Origin: Ceratopteris richardii
Taxonomy: Eukaryota; Streptophyta; Polypodiopsida; Polypodiales; Pteridaceae
DNA length: 64,000 nucleotides
NCBI GenBank assembly: GCA_020310875.1
Contig: CM035408.1
Location: forward strand, 146,228,407-146,292,406
Direction of reading: 5' to 3'
Position 1 is the first letter of the stretch, and every line of letters starts with the position of its first letter. This document shows, one piece after another, positions 11,922 through 28,476 of the stretch. The translations under genes were made by a program, and so were the position numbers. The notes beneath the pieces are model-generated. The model ran no database searches and was not told the DNA's origin. It saw only the letters and a program-made list of their open reading frames with translations.

Positions 11922-12448
11922 GGATCCTCTAGTCATTTATGCATCATCCAAGATCATTCTAGGTGTGTGTGTGTGTGTGTTGATGCTGAAGTCGGATGCT
12001 AGATGTACGTATGTTGTTGAGCCGTATTCTCTCATAGGACTCCATATTATCTCATATATCTCTCCTACCCTTTCCAAGGGTGCCCATTCTCTTTAAGAGT
12101 CTGTTAGGAATTCGTTTTTGCCTTGTAGAAAGCTTCATTATTAGAGATCTTCTACTTATTTGAAAGCTTATCCAAGGATAGATCTAAATAAGATTCTCCT
12201 TGCATAAGCTTTCAAATAAGTAGAAGTTCTCTAATAATGAAGCTTTCTACAAGGAGAAAATGAATTCTAACAGACTCCTCAAGAGAATGGGCACCCTTGG
12301 AAAGGGTAGGAGAGATATATGAGATAATATGGAGTCCTATGAGAGATATGGCTGAATGGCATATGTACATCTGGCATCCCGACTTCATAGCCTCAACACA
12401 CACACACCTAGAATGATCTTGGATGATGCATAAACGACCACAAGATCC
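11922..12448. repeat. Palindromic hairpin, arms about 245 bp, loop 34 bp
   Basis: Left arm 11922-12170 and right arm 12205-12448 are inverse complements with few mismatches, loop 12171-12204. The outer part pairs a (GT)n tract with an (AC)n tract next to CTAGAATGATCTTGGATGATGC. No open frame of note. It is either a foldback/MITE-type element or an inverted duplication of flanking LTR sequence; no target-site duplication was recognised. Confidence 0.85.
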
Positions 12449-12639
12449 TTGCATGACTCTTCATGTGTCCTTCACTTCGCTTCATATTGCATGCTTGTCT
12501 TTTGGGCTACATGTGACCTTGTTGCTTCATTCAAGACTTTTGGTGATTTAATAATCCCTTTTTGGATACCATGCACCTTCCCATGTATAGCTTGACTTTT
12601 CTAACGTTCATAATTATTTTGGGAAAATATATGCTTGAT

Positions 12640-14205
12640 CTTTCCCTAAAATTTCATAGCTTTTATCACTCCTCAAGCTCAAGTTATTTGTTGACTTCAC
12701 TTGGATCCTTCAAATTGATGGAATTATTCAACTTGGCAAATTGATTTGCATCCTAGAAATTTGTGGGTAGATTAGATGTATAGTCCTTTGTGTTGATATG
12801 ATGTACCTACACTTGCTTATCAATTATGATTTCCATTACAAAATGATAGAGTATCTCTATATGTTATGTAACTTTTTGCATGAGACATTGGATTGTTAGC
12901 AAGATGTATGATGGATATATTATCCCTGTAGAATGGTATGGTCTTAGATTGCACTTCCAAATCTTTCATTATATTTGAAAAGTCAATTACTTCACATATT
13001 GCTTGCGAAAGTGCTCTATATTTAGCCTTGGTTGATTATCCTCAATTGGTTGTCTCTTTGAACTCCATCGGACACATTTTGCACGTAGCATCATTAAGTA
13101 CCTTGTGGTACTTCTTCTATCATCCTTCAATCTTGCCCATCAACATCTCCATAACATTTTGGTTGCAAGCACTATTCAATATCTCTATGAAAATCCATTA
13201 TTGATGGTGTCTTTGACATATCTAAGAGTCCTTGCTACATCCAAGTGTTCAAGTGCAACCACATACACGTATTTTGAAAGAACTCCTACACTACATGCCA
13301 AGTCAAGCCTAATGATTGTAGTGTATATGAATGATCCAATAATGCTAATATAAAGCTGAATTTCATTAATGTTTTATCCTTGGTCTACAAAGAACTTCAC
13401 ATTTTGATCCATAATTTTTAAGAGTGGCTTACATCCACACATGCCAAATTTTTACAACACATCTAACAAGTATTTTATTAGCAATAGATAAATAGCATCC
13501 TTCATGTATGTAATCTCAATACCTATGAAGTATTTGAGCTCGCCAAGATCTAGTATTTTGAACTCCATTCCAAGGATCTCTTTGATACCTACAATATTAT
13601 CATCTATAATGATCAACTCATCAACATAGATACATATGTATAGTGATTTTCCATCCTCCATCTTATAGTACAATGAGGGATCCACATCACTAGCTTAATA
13701 TCCACACTTGATAAGGTATTTAATCAACCTCTTATTCCAAGCTCTTGGAACTTGCTTCAATTAATACAGGGTTTTTTTTTACCTGCATACATGTTTCGAA
13801 TTCCTTTTGTCTTCATAACCCATAGCTTAATGCATAAACACAACCTTTTTATGTCACTAAATTCCACCTTTTAGATGTCACTAATGCAATAAATTCCTTG
13901 ATGGTTCCCATTTTGGATACTATTCTAAAGGTCTATTCATAATCTATTCAATGTGTTTGTGTGTACCCTTTATCTACCAAACTTGATTTCTGTCTAGAAA
14001 TAGATCCATTTGCGTTCATATTGATTTTGCATACCCATTTATTTGAGACAGACCCTCATTCTTTTGGAACAAAATCCCAAGTTTTATTTTCATCGAATGG
14101 TTTTATTTCTTCACCCATAGCTTGTGAACATTCCTTCTTTTTCCATGCTTCTTCAAAGCTTGAGGCTTCTTTATCTTTTTTGACTTGTGTCATGACCTAG
14201 CTACT
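12640..14205 (-). pseudogene. Highly degraded Ty1/copia RT and RNase H
   Basis: Minus-strand broken frames give the copia order: KTWDFVP and SNKWVCKI upstream, then SLYICIYVDELIIID (active site YVDD changed to YVDE), KILDLGELKYFIGIE, a decayed middle, and the RNase H tail HIEILYHFVMEI and VHHINTKD. Over ten stops and frameshifts are present. Gag and integrase are absent. It abuts the inverted-repeat arm at 14206. The YVDE change alone would abolish polymerase activity in a live copy. Confidence 0.8.
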
Positions 14206-15853
14206 CTCATACCAGTAGTCACTAAAACTATTTTTTCTCCCAATTTTTTAACCCAATCAACATGCTCTATTAGATACAAAAACTAGAATATGAGAGAGCT
14301 ACAACGAGTTATCACTTATTGCAATTGAATACCTATAATTTTGCCAAGCTAGTCACATAGGACAAACTATTTTTACTAATAGGTTTCGAGATAGAAAAGC
14401 AGAGAAAGAGAGAGTTGTTACACACAATACAAGAAGTATTTGCAACAACCATTTAGGGTGGAAATCTTTTCACATATCTAATTATACAAAGGCTACGAAA
14501 CACCTCTTAGAACTACGTAGAAAGTATGTCATATGGAATCATTCGAAAGAAGATGCTATGCAGACGACATAGAGAAGCGATTTAAGGCTACCCACAAATC
14601 GTATAACAGTAATGACCAACACTTGTGGGAGATAAGAGAGAGTTTTTCTCTATATTTTATCTCTCCATATTTTTTTTCCTCTCTCTCTCTATAGAGGAGT
14701 AATGACCAACACTTGTGGGAGATAAGAGAAAGTTTTTCTCTATATTTTATCTCTCTATCTTTTTTTTTTCTCTCTCTCTCTATAGAGGAAAAAAGTACAG
14801 GTACATGAGTTTTCTTATTCGAAAATTTTTTTGTAGCCTCGATTTTGAAGAACATCAAAAGAGGGGTTTCTTTTATTGGATTGTGATACGAAATCGGTAT
14901 ATATGAAGTGAGGGCTATATGGTTCCTTCGTTTTTCAAAATCTAGATAAATTGTAGAGGATGAGAAGAGAAAGGATTTCAACACTTTTGGGGGGTTTTGA
15001 GGTGTTCAAATTAATAGAGCCCCATTTTGGGAGAGGGAAAAGAAGAGGAATTTGCCATACTTTGGTGGGAAGCGTCACACAAACATGTTTTATGATGTAT
15101 GGACTCATATATAGAGTTAAAAAATCCCAAAATATTTAAAATAGAAATTTCTAAGCTCTCCAAAGATCCCTTTCTATCACTTTCAGACAAAATTCCATCA
15201 CCTAAAATTAATAAGTTCCCACCTTGAGGAAGGGAAAAGGAGGTGCATTAGGTACGGTTTGGTAGAGAGAAACATGCGCATTGAGAGTATGCCATATGGA
15301 CTTCCCTACAGAATTATTAGATTTATGAAATGGATGAGTTGACGAGGTATGTTGCATCTTGAAAAACCCCCTTTCAGCTCTTTTTGAACTAAATTTTAAG
15401 AGTAAATTTTAGGAAATCTCCATCTTTGGGAGCAAGAAAAGTTAGATAGTAAGAGAATTTTAATAGGAAAAATGATACTAACATGAAGTATGTATATCTA
15501 TCATCATAAAGAATTAGGAAAATCAAGAAAAAGCATATTAGAAAAGCATTAGAAGCTTGCCAAAACCTCCCATTTACCATGTTTAGAAAAAGGTAAAAAT
15601 ACTTGTTTATGACTCTTTTGGGGAGAAGAAGTAGCATATATGAAGAGATGATTTGGGAATGTGAAAATATGTTAAATTACCCTGATGTATTACTCTCTCA
15701 TGATATGGAGGGAAATTTAGGATTTGCATGATGGAAGACTGCCTTTGGGCACTTCAAGAATAACATTTTCTCTCTTTTTTCCAACACCTCCACTTGTTCA
15801 CTAGTTTGTCATGTCATACTTATAGAGACCATATTTTGGTCTAGGAAACCCAA
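14206..15853. repeat. Right arm of the 1.57-kb inverted repeat plus 75 bp extra LTR
   Basis: Bases 14281-15853 mirror 1-1575. Bases 14206-14280 extend the LTR homology to the copy at 9836 but have no counterpart beside the left arm. So this arm keeps a longer end of the LTR. It carries the mirrored 95-bp tandem pair and the mirrored 82-codon frame (15637-15389, minus). Confidence 0.85.
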
Positions 15854-18780
<2,927 letters not shown>

Positions 18781-18790
18781 TGGTATCAGA
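18781..18790 (+). promoter_or_regulatory. Primer-binding site (initiator tRNA-Met type)
   Basis: TGGTATCAGA matches the complement of the initiator tRNA-Met 3' end used by plant copia elements, placed three bases after a CA-ending LTR. A related site lies at 40455. Confidence 0.7.
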
Positions 18791-20361
18791 TTATAGGTTG
18801 AGCATATGATTGTCTTCATTATTCATTCTATGGATCTCTGTCATTAGCATATATACTATTCTTAATTCTCTCTTAATCCATCCCACTTTTCCATATCTTC
18901 ATAATGAAAGTGCTTTTGAGTAGTATTTCTAGTTATAAATCAACTTGAGGATTTTTTTCTTGCTCCTAGATGTTTTTCTTATCATAAAAATTTGCCAGCC
19001 ATTTCTTCATTATTTTATTTTCTAAAAGATATTCTATCATATAAATTGGTTTAAGCACTAGTATTGCAATAAAAGGTATTTTGTAGCACTAGATCTTGCA
19101 ATATATGTGGAAGTCTTATTGTAGATAATAAGTCAATATATGCTTTCAAGGGAGAACAGATTCTTCTTTGTGATTTATGTGTATCATGAGGAATCATCAA
19201 GCTTCTTTAACACCCCATGAGTAGTAGCTAAAGTCTGCATGGCTATTGTTCTTGAGGTGTTGCAATCCATACTTCTGAAAGATCTATGAAAAAGCCTTGT
19301 TCATTTGTGTATGCACCTATGGTTGTGAGAACAAGCTATCGTATAGATATGTACAACAGAGATAAGGCTCATAGAAAAAAAATATATACATGAGGTAGGG
19401 AGATTGTTCCATGAAATGGCATGCATCAACCCTCATGGAGGAAGTTGGAACATTTGTTTTTCTGATCCGCTTCTTTTGAATTAGTAGTTCATCAGCCATT
19501 GCAAAATTTCACTATAGATATTTTGCATACAATTAGAGAGATGAGAGTGTAATTGGACTTCCACTTGCATTCTGGTTTTAGTTCTCTTCAATTCATGCGA
19601 AAAGCATTTGACAAAAGGTTTTAGCTTCATGATTTGGAGAGAATTGATTGAAGTCGCCATCCTAATGGAATAGCATCATAAGCTTATATATGTGAAGCCA
19701 ATGAGGGAAAGCTATAGAAGCTCCATTCCATGTGATTAGGTGAAGAAACACAAGGCCATTCTCATAGAGAGAAAGAAGGAAGATAAAGGAGTAGCAGATG
19801 CACAACAAAAGATATGTGCCAGCCTACCTACCCAACAAAGTGCCAATCAATCCTCAATGATGAGAGAGATCCATTGACTATCAAGTGGCATAAGTGTAGC
19901 TTCATCCATGCCAAATAAAAGGAATATCTACAAAGATATATGTCAAGGGAGTTATATATGCACTTGCGGCATTCATACATACTCACTCAAGGACAAAAAA
20001 GTGCAAATGGAGTGCATCAAAGATAGGTGTGTAGAGAAAGAGAATCATTCTTTTGAAAATTTAGGTTGTCTATATAGAGGCACAATCTTGCTAAGGACCT
20101 CAACTATCTCCATTAGGACTGTAGCAATTTCTACTGTTGCTTTAATCACTCTTTCAAGGAGAGCTTGAGAGATGCAAAGCCTCTGAGGATGGCTGCTAAA
20201 TCCCTCTATGTACAAAGGAGTCTCCATGTGCAAATAAGGAAGGAGATGCCATGTCTCTCCATGTGCCTATGTGAGAGAAAGAGGAAGATAGAGAGATCAA
20301 GAAAGAAAGAGAAAGAGGGAGAGAGAGAGAGAAAAAAAGAAACATACAAATAAGGAAACCA
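18791..20361 (+). mobile_element. Non-coding body of an LTR element (LARD-like)
   Basis: Follows a primer-binding site yet shows no gag or pol frame. The segment about 18873-18920 (CTTAATCCATCCC...CTTCATAATGAAAGTGCTT) is shared with 40540-40586, also just after a primer-binding site, so both come from the same low-coding LTR family. The body is cut at 20361 by the CACTA terminus. Confidence 0.5.
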
Positions 20362-20600
20362 CACTACAAGAAATAGGGGGGCATAGCGACGCCCCCAAAA
20401 AACGGTGCTGTTTTTGGATTTTTTTTTACGGGCCTCCGTGGCATAAGCGATGCCTGTGTCGCTTATGCGATGCTAAATGTGTGTGTCGCAAATAGCGTCG
20501 CTAACTAGCGATGTTATTTGCAATGTTGGCAAACTGGATAGCGTCGCATATACGATGTCCTCCGTTCTAGAGCGTCGCATAAGCGACGCTCTGGAATGTT
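20362..20600 (+). mobile_element. CACTA (En/Spm) left terminus and subterminal repeats
   Basis: CACTACAAGAAA at 20362-20373 is the classic terminal inverted repeat of plant CACTA elements. The next 230 bp are dense in short motifs in both directions: GCATAAGCGATGC, AGCGTCGC, GCGACGCTC, GTCGCTTATGC. Such repeated GC-rich units are the expected binding array for the TNPA-type protein. The preceding three bases are CCA; the matching right end (TTTCTTGTAGTG) was not found in the window, so the 3-bp duplication cannot be confirmed. Confidence 0.88.
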
Positions 20601-20663
20601 AAAAAAAAAAATCAATTTCTCCCGGTACATTTGTGCCGAGATTTGGACGCGAGAGCAAGAAGA

Positions 20664-20730
<67 letters not shown>

Positions 20731-20752
20731 TGAGAGAGAGAGAGAGACACGC
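20664..20752. repeat. (GA)n microsatellite
   Basis: GA run broken by a few GATA and GTGA units, located directly before the CA/TA minisatellite. Confidence 0.9.
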
Positions 20753-20770
20753 ATCGTTGAAGCTAGGTAT

Positions 20771-23262
20771 GTGCACACACACACATACATATGCATACAC
20801 ACACATATACACATAGACGCACACACACACATACACATAGAGACACACACACACATATACACACATACACACATAATGTTGCATACACACACACATACAT
20901 GCATACACACACACATATACATGCACACACACATATATGCATACACACACATATGCATACATAATGCACATGCAGACATACATGTACATAATGCATACAC
21001 ATGCACACACATATACACATACACATACACACACATACATACATACACACACATACACACACATACACACACACACATACACACACATACACACACATAT
21101 ATGCATACACACACACATAGAGAGACATGCACACACATACACATACATGCATACATATGCATACATACATACATACATACTTACATGCATACACACACAT
21201 ATGCATACATAATGCACATGCATACATACACATACATAATGCATATGCATACATAATGCACATGCATACATACACATACATAATGCATACACACACATAT
21301 GCATACATAATGCATACACACACATATGCATACATAATGCATACATAATGCATACACACACATACACACACATATGCATACATACATGCATACACATACA
21401 CACATAGACACATACACACACATAGACACATACACACACATAAATAGATACACACTCATAGACACACACACACACATACACATAGACGCGCACACACATA
21501 CACACACATATACACATAGACATACACACATAGACACATACACACCTAATGATGCATTCACACACATACACATGCATACACACATACACACACATATACA
21601 CACACATACAGACATACACACATACACACACATATATGCATACACACACACATAGAGAGACATACACACACATACACATACATGCATACATATGCATACA
21701 TAATGCATATGCATATGCATACATACATACTTACATGCATACATAATGCACATGCATACATACACATACATACACATACATACACATACATAATGCATAC
21801 ACACACATACAGACACATATGCATACATACATGCATGCACATACACACATAGACACATACACAGACATAGACACATACACACACATAAACACATACACAC
21901 TCATAGACGCGTAGCGACACATACACATAGACACACACACATACACACACACATACACACACACATATACACACACACATACACACATAGACACATACAC
22001 ACATAATGATGCATACACACAGATACACATGCATACACATACATATGCATACATACATGCATACACATACACACGTAGACACATACACACACATAGACAC
22101 ATACACACACATAAACACATACACACTCATAGATACACACACGTACACATAGACACACACACACATATACACACACACATACACACATAATTATGCATAC
22201 ACACACATATACATGCATACACACATACAGACACATATACACACACATATATGCATACACACACACATAGAGAGACATATACACACATACACATACATGC
22301 ATACATAATGCATATGCACATGCATACATACACATACATAATGCATACATACACATATGCATACATAATTCATACACACACATACACACATATGCATTCA
22401 TACATGCATACACATACACACATAGACACATACACACACATAAACACATACACAATCATAGACACGTAGCGACAAATACACATACACACACACACATACA
22501 CACACATATACACACAAACATACACACATAGACACATACACACATAATGATGCATACACACACATACACATGCATACACACACATATGCATACATACATG
22601 GATACACATACACACATAGACACATACACACACATAGACACATACACACACATAAACACATACACACTCATACACATAGACATACACACACACATACACA
22701 CACATATACACACACATACACACATAGACACATACATACATAATGATGCATACACACACATACACATGCATACACACATACAGACACATATACACACACA
22801 TACACACATATATATGCATACACACACATAGAGAGACATACACACACATACACATACATGCATACATAATGCATATGCATATGAATACATACATACTTAC
22901 ATGCATACATACACATACATAATGCATACACACACATATGCATACATAATGCATACACACACATACACACATATGCATACATACATGCATACACACACAC
23001 ATAGACACATACACACACATAGACACATACACACACATAAACACATACACACTCATAGACGCACACACATACACATAGACACACACACATACACACACAC
23101 ATATACACACACACATACACACATACACATAATGATGCATACACACACATACACATGCATACACACATACACACACATACACACACATACACGCACATAC
23201 ATACACACACATGCATACATACACATACTTAATGCATACACACATACATATGTACACGTATA
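20771..23262. repeat. 2.5-kb hierarchical CA/TA minisatellite
   Basis: Built from ATGCATACACACACATA-type units. Longer modules recur: CATAAACACATACACACTC (variants) starts at about 21439, 21893, 22110, 22439, 22651 and 23037, and AATGATGCATACAC near 21547, 22004, 22545, 22740 and 23130. Spacings of about 212-454 bp show higher-order duplication and not simple dinucleotide slippage. Long reading frames here (Cys/Val/Tyr/Met or His/Thr/Ile only) are compositional artefacts. Confidence 0.9.
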
Positions 23263-23300
23263 TATATTGATTTCCAACCCATTTTGTTTTATATGTTAGG

Positions 23301-23985
23301 TATTATGGAACCTAGTAGAGAGAGAAAGGCGAAACTCACTCATAAAAAGTCTTATGAGAGCAAGAGTTCCGTCTGATACTCTAGGGGCCATCATGCATGA
23401 TTACTCAGAGATGTCTGATGATGAGCTGGACTATATGATCCAGATGCTTACCTAGCGATCAGAGGAGGGCTCTTCTGCAGCTCCACATGCAGGAAGACAA
23501 CTATCTTCTCATAGGTATGTTTTTTTTCATAAACTTTCTTAATGATATTATAACACATATTTTTATTTATTTTTATCTATCTATTTTCATGACACCTATA
23601 CCACCTCCAGATCGTGATAGCAGAGTAGAGTTGCCTATGAGGACATGCATAGGCACCTTAGGACTAGAGTGCCATATAGAGCCAGAGGGGAATATTGTGT
23701 ACATAGGGAATGGATTGGAGTTCAAGAGAAGAATGCGGCATTATGCGACTCTTACCTGCACCTTGTCCACTTACCATGGAAGTAAGTATAAATTTTACAT
23801 ATAAATTGAAATAAATATCTTATGTTTTATTTACATTATTTTTTTTATTTTTGTAGTGAGCATGATGAGAGGGATAAAAAATATGTACTTAGTTCACTTG
23901 AGATAGAGTTTGGGACAGGATGGTCACATAAGTGGTGTCTAAAAGAGATGCGGACACTTATGGCTCATCGTCGCGATAATGCACG
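23301..23985 (+). pseudogene. TNPA-like CACTA gene, three candidate exons
   Basis: Candidate exons are 23301-23514, about 23621-23781 and 23857-23985. They are bounded by good splice signals: TTAG before the first, CATAG/GTATG, CTCCAG, GGAA/GTAAGT, TTTGTAG and CACG/GTATGC. Peptide pieces include SDTLGAIMHDYSEMSDDELD, then GTLGLECHIEPEGN and EIEFGTGWSHKWCLKEM. Position just inside the CACTA terminus and the short multi-exon form suggest the second, TNPA-like protein that binds subterminal repeats. A stop in exon 1 (before RSEEGSS) and a phase mismatch between exons 2 and 3 suggest it is broken. Family assignment is by context; I recognise no diagnostic motif. Confidence 0.45.
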
Positions 23986-24059
23986 GTATGCACTGCTTTT
24001 ATGTATATATATGTGGATATGAGTATGTGTGTTTATGTATGTATGTATGTATATGAGAG

Positions 24060-24438
24060 AGAGAGAGAGAAAAGAGTGAGACTAGAGGTACAAATACACA
24101 CATACACACACATATACATCATACATGCACATTTACACACATATACACATACATGCACATTTATACATACACACACATACATACACATTTTTACACACAC
24201 ATACACATGCATGCAGCTACACACATATAATGAATACACATAGACACATACACATACTCACATACACGTACACATACTCACATACACATACACATGCATA
24301 ATCATATGTACACACACATAGACTCATATAATCATATTTACATGCATATATACATATACACATGCATATATACACACACACACAACACATGCATATGCAC
24401 ATATAGATACACATACATACACAACACATGCATACACA

Positions 24439-24469
<31 letters not shown>

Positions 24470-24472
24470 ATC
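24060..24472. repeat. CA/TA-rich tract ending in (TAAA)n
   Basis: Short GA run at 24056-24071, then irregular CACATA repeats, then an AAAT tetranucleotide run at about 24440-24471. Probably the intron or downstream region of the TNPA-like gene, expanded by slippage. Confidence 0.85.
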
Positions 24473-25403
<931 letters not shown>

Positions 25404-25551
25404 ATCTCCCACTAAAGGCCAATATGGCCAGAGTAACTATGGGAGAAAAAATAAAGAATGATAAAGAATACCTGAGTGTAAGTATACAAACTATACCTCC
25501 CACCTGATGGGCATGTTACACAGTATACAAGTGACTGCGTAAGCTCAAGAA

Positions 25552-27309
25552 TCAAGTAACCCCCATCAAGTGACAACAGTGTCGAAAGCTATCTTGTGGT
25601 AGAGCTTTAGTCAAAGCATCTGCAGCATTATCTCGAGTGTGAACCTTCTCAAGAATAATGCTCTCAGTGGCTAAGCAATCTCTAATGAAGTGGTACCTCA
25701 CCTCAATGTGCTTGGTCTTTGCATGATAGACCGGATTCTTAGCCAAAGCAATGGCACTCTGACTATCACTGAGCAAGTGAGGTACATGCTGAGGTAAACC
25801 CATATCATAGGCAAGACGAGAAAGCCACAATGCTTCCTTACATGCCTCACTTGCTGCAACATACTCTGCTTCTGTGGTGGAAACAACTGTACATTCTTGA
25901 AGATGAGATCTCCAAGAGATAGCACCTCCAGCAAAATGAAAAATGTACCCTGATGTAGACTTACGATTGTCTACACAACCAGCATAGTCAGAATCTGTGT
26001 AACCAATAATGGATGCTTTCCCTCTACCTAAGCATACACACTTGTCCTTAGTGCCACTCAGATATCTCAAAATCATTTTGACCGCTTCCCAATGTTTCTT
26101 GCCAGGATTAGACATATATCTGCTCACAACTCCCACTACAAATGCAATGTCTGGTCTCGTAGCTACCATAGCATACATGAGACTACCAACAGCAGACTGA
26201 TAGGGAATTTTGGTCATGAATTCCTTTTCCTCATCTGATTTGGGGCAGTCATCCTTGCTCAATTTCACATATGTGGGTAAAGGTGTACTCAATGCCTTTC
26301 CACCCTGCATATTGAATCGGTGAAGTACTTTGGATATGTACTCACTTTGAGACAAGTATATGCATCTTTTACTCCTATCACGAGTAATGCGCATGCCAAT
26401 AATATATTTTGCATCCCCCAAATCCTTCATATCAAATGTCTGACTCAACTTCTTTTTGAGAAGTGACAAATCATAAGAGGACTTCCCAACAATCAACATA
26501 TCATCGACGTAAAGTATCAAGCATATCAAGTTGCCATCAGAACATCTCTTTGTGTAGAGACAATGATCCTCATTGCTCCGAGAATAGCCTTGGGACTTCA
26601 TAAAAGCATCAAACTTTTGGTACCATTGTCTAGGAGACTGTTTAAGTCCATACAAGATCTTCTTGAGCTTACAAACTAGACTTTCCTTGCCAGGAACTAC
26701 ATAACCCTCTGGTTGTTCCATATAGATCTCATTTGTAAGATCTCCATGCAAGAAAGTTGTTTTCACATCCATTTGGACTAGCACTAAGTCCTCCATTGCA
26801 ACGAATCCAAGCAACATGCGCAAAGTAGTCATCTTGACCACTGGAGAGAAGATTTCCTCAAAATCAACACCATGTTGTTGCTTAAAACCCTTTGCAACAA
26901 GTCGTGCTTTATATTTTGGAGAAGCACTATCTGATGTGAATTTCAGCTTATATACCCATTTACATGGTAAAGCTTTTTTGCCCTTTGGCAAAGGTACTAA
27001 GTCCCAAGTACCATTCTTGTGAATAGAATCCAACTCACTCTTCATGGCACGCTCCCACTTGACATGATCCTCTGTCTGCATAGCCTCTTTGTAGCAAGAA
27101 GGCTCACCGGCATCTGTTAGCATAACAAAATCTAAACCTCGAACATATCTATCAGGTGGATATGAGACACGTGCAGAATGTCTCAATGGTTGCTGAACAG
27201 GAACATGTGCAGACTGATCTGAATGGACATTCTCTTGAACATCCCTATGTGCAACATTTTTATGCATGCTAACCGGAGGACTAGTATCCTCAAACACCAC
27301 TCTTCTCAC
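25552..27309 (-). pseudogene. Copia reverse transcriptase and RNase H (long open frame)
   Basis: An uninterrupted 585-codon frame. RT begins at GTWDLVPLPKGKKALPCKW and contains KARLVAKGFKQ, VKTTFLHGDL, YGLKQSPRQWYQKFD and the intact active site YVDDMLIVG. RNase H has all acidic residues: GYTDSDYAGC, STTEAEYVAASEAC and LLSDSQSAIALA, followed by KTKHIEVRYHFIRD and ADALTKALP. It would copy element RNA into DNA and remove the RNA strand. The frame is the C-terminal part of one polyprotein; a single in-frame TAG near 27316 separates it from the integrase. The open start used here is an internal GTG, so it is not a true start. This is the best-preserved pol in the window. Confidence 0.95.
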
Positions 27310-27318
27310 TTCAACCTC

Positions 27319-28467
27319 CTAAATGGGTTGTTTATGCATCTTAGACTCATTAAAAATGACATCACTACTTTTGATCACTGACCATGTTTCAGGATCCCAT
27401 AAGCGATATCCAAATTGTCCTTCTCGACCATATCCAAGAAAAATGCATTTCTTTGACTTATGGTCCAACTTTTGTCTAAGATTCTTGGGTATATGAACAT
27501 ACGCTTCACACCCAAAAACTCGAAGATGATCATAATATGGTGGTTTCCTTGTCCATAACTCTTGTGCCACTTTCAGACCTTTGGTAGTACTAGGTGAAAG
27601 GTTAATCACATGAACTGCAGTCAATACTGCTTCTGCCAAAAAACCTTGTGAGAGGTTTGCATGATGCAACATAGAGACTACTCTATCTTGATTAGTTCTA
27701 TTCATCCTCTCAGCTACACCATTCTGTACTGGGGTATAAGGAGCTGTAAACTCTCTACGAATCCCTCTAGACTGACAGAAAAGGCTGAATCCATGTGAGG
27801 TATATTCAACCCCATTATTTGAACGTAAGGCCTTAAGCTTAGTTCCTTTTTTAGTCTCAACTGAAGCAAGCCATTTTCTGGAAGTGGGGAATACATCACC
27901 CTTTGATTTGATAGGATATACCCAGACTTTTCTAGTAGCATCATCTATGAAAGTGACAAAGTAAAGAGAACCACCTAAGGACCTAGTGGGCATAGGACCA
28001 CACACATCTGTATGAACGAGATCTAAAGGCTGAATTGAAGAGTCAATGTGCGTTATATGCACATTTCTGGTTTGCTTTCCATATTGACAATGCTCACAAA
28101 ATGAAAATTCAGAGAAAGATAACACAGGTAAGTAGCCAGAACGAGAAAGATTTTCCATTCCACTACGAGATATATGGCCCAAACGACCATGCCAAATAGA
28201 AGCCATAGGCTGTTCAGTAACAGCTAACAAGTGTTCTTTCTGTGATACAAATAAAGGATAAAGTGAGCCAACTTTGCTTCCTTTTGCAATAACCATATTG
28301 CCCTTTGATATACGAAAGGACTTAGCATAGAAGACCACCTTGTAACCAAGGTCATCAAGTTGACCAACTGACATCAAACTGCATGATAACTGAGGTACAT
28401 GGCATAGATTATGCATAGTAAATTTTGAACCATCAATGAACTGCACAACCACATCTCCAATCCCCAC
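27319..28467 (-). pseudogene. Copia integrase with pre-integrase region
   Basis: A 382-codon open stretch of the same polyprotein. It starts in the region after protease (FIDGSKFTMHNLCHVPQL), then the HHCC zinc finger (HGRLGHISRSGM and CEHCQYGK), then the core with HTDVCGPMP, FIDDATRKVWVYPIKSK, and PVQNGVAERMNRT carrying the catalytic Glu. The second catalytic Asp, normally in LRSDNGGEY, is Asn here (LRSNNGVEY), so the triad is broken. The C-terminal KCIFLGYGREGQFGYRLW motif is present. In-frame TAG codons bound it on both sides (28477 region and 27316). Confidence 0.93.
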
Positions 28468-28476
28468 AACATCACA

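Noticed and set aside
20599..23257. Very long open frames of Cys, Val, Tyr, Met or of His, Thr, Ile on both strands
   Set aside because: They are translations of the CA/TA minisatellite; several frames are open at once only because the repeat lacks stop codons.
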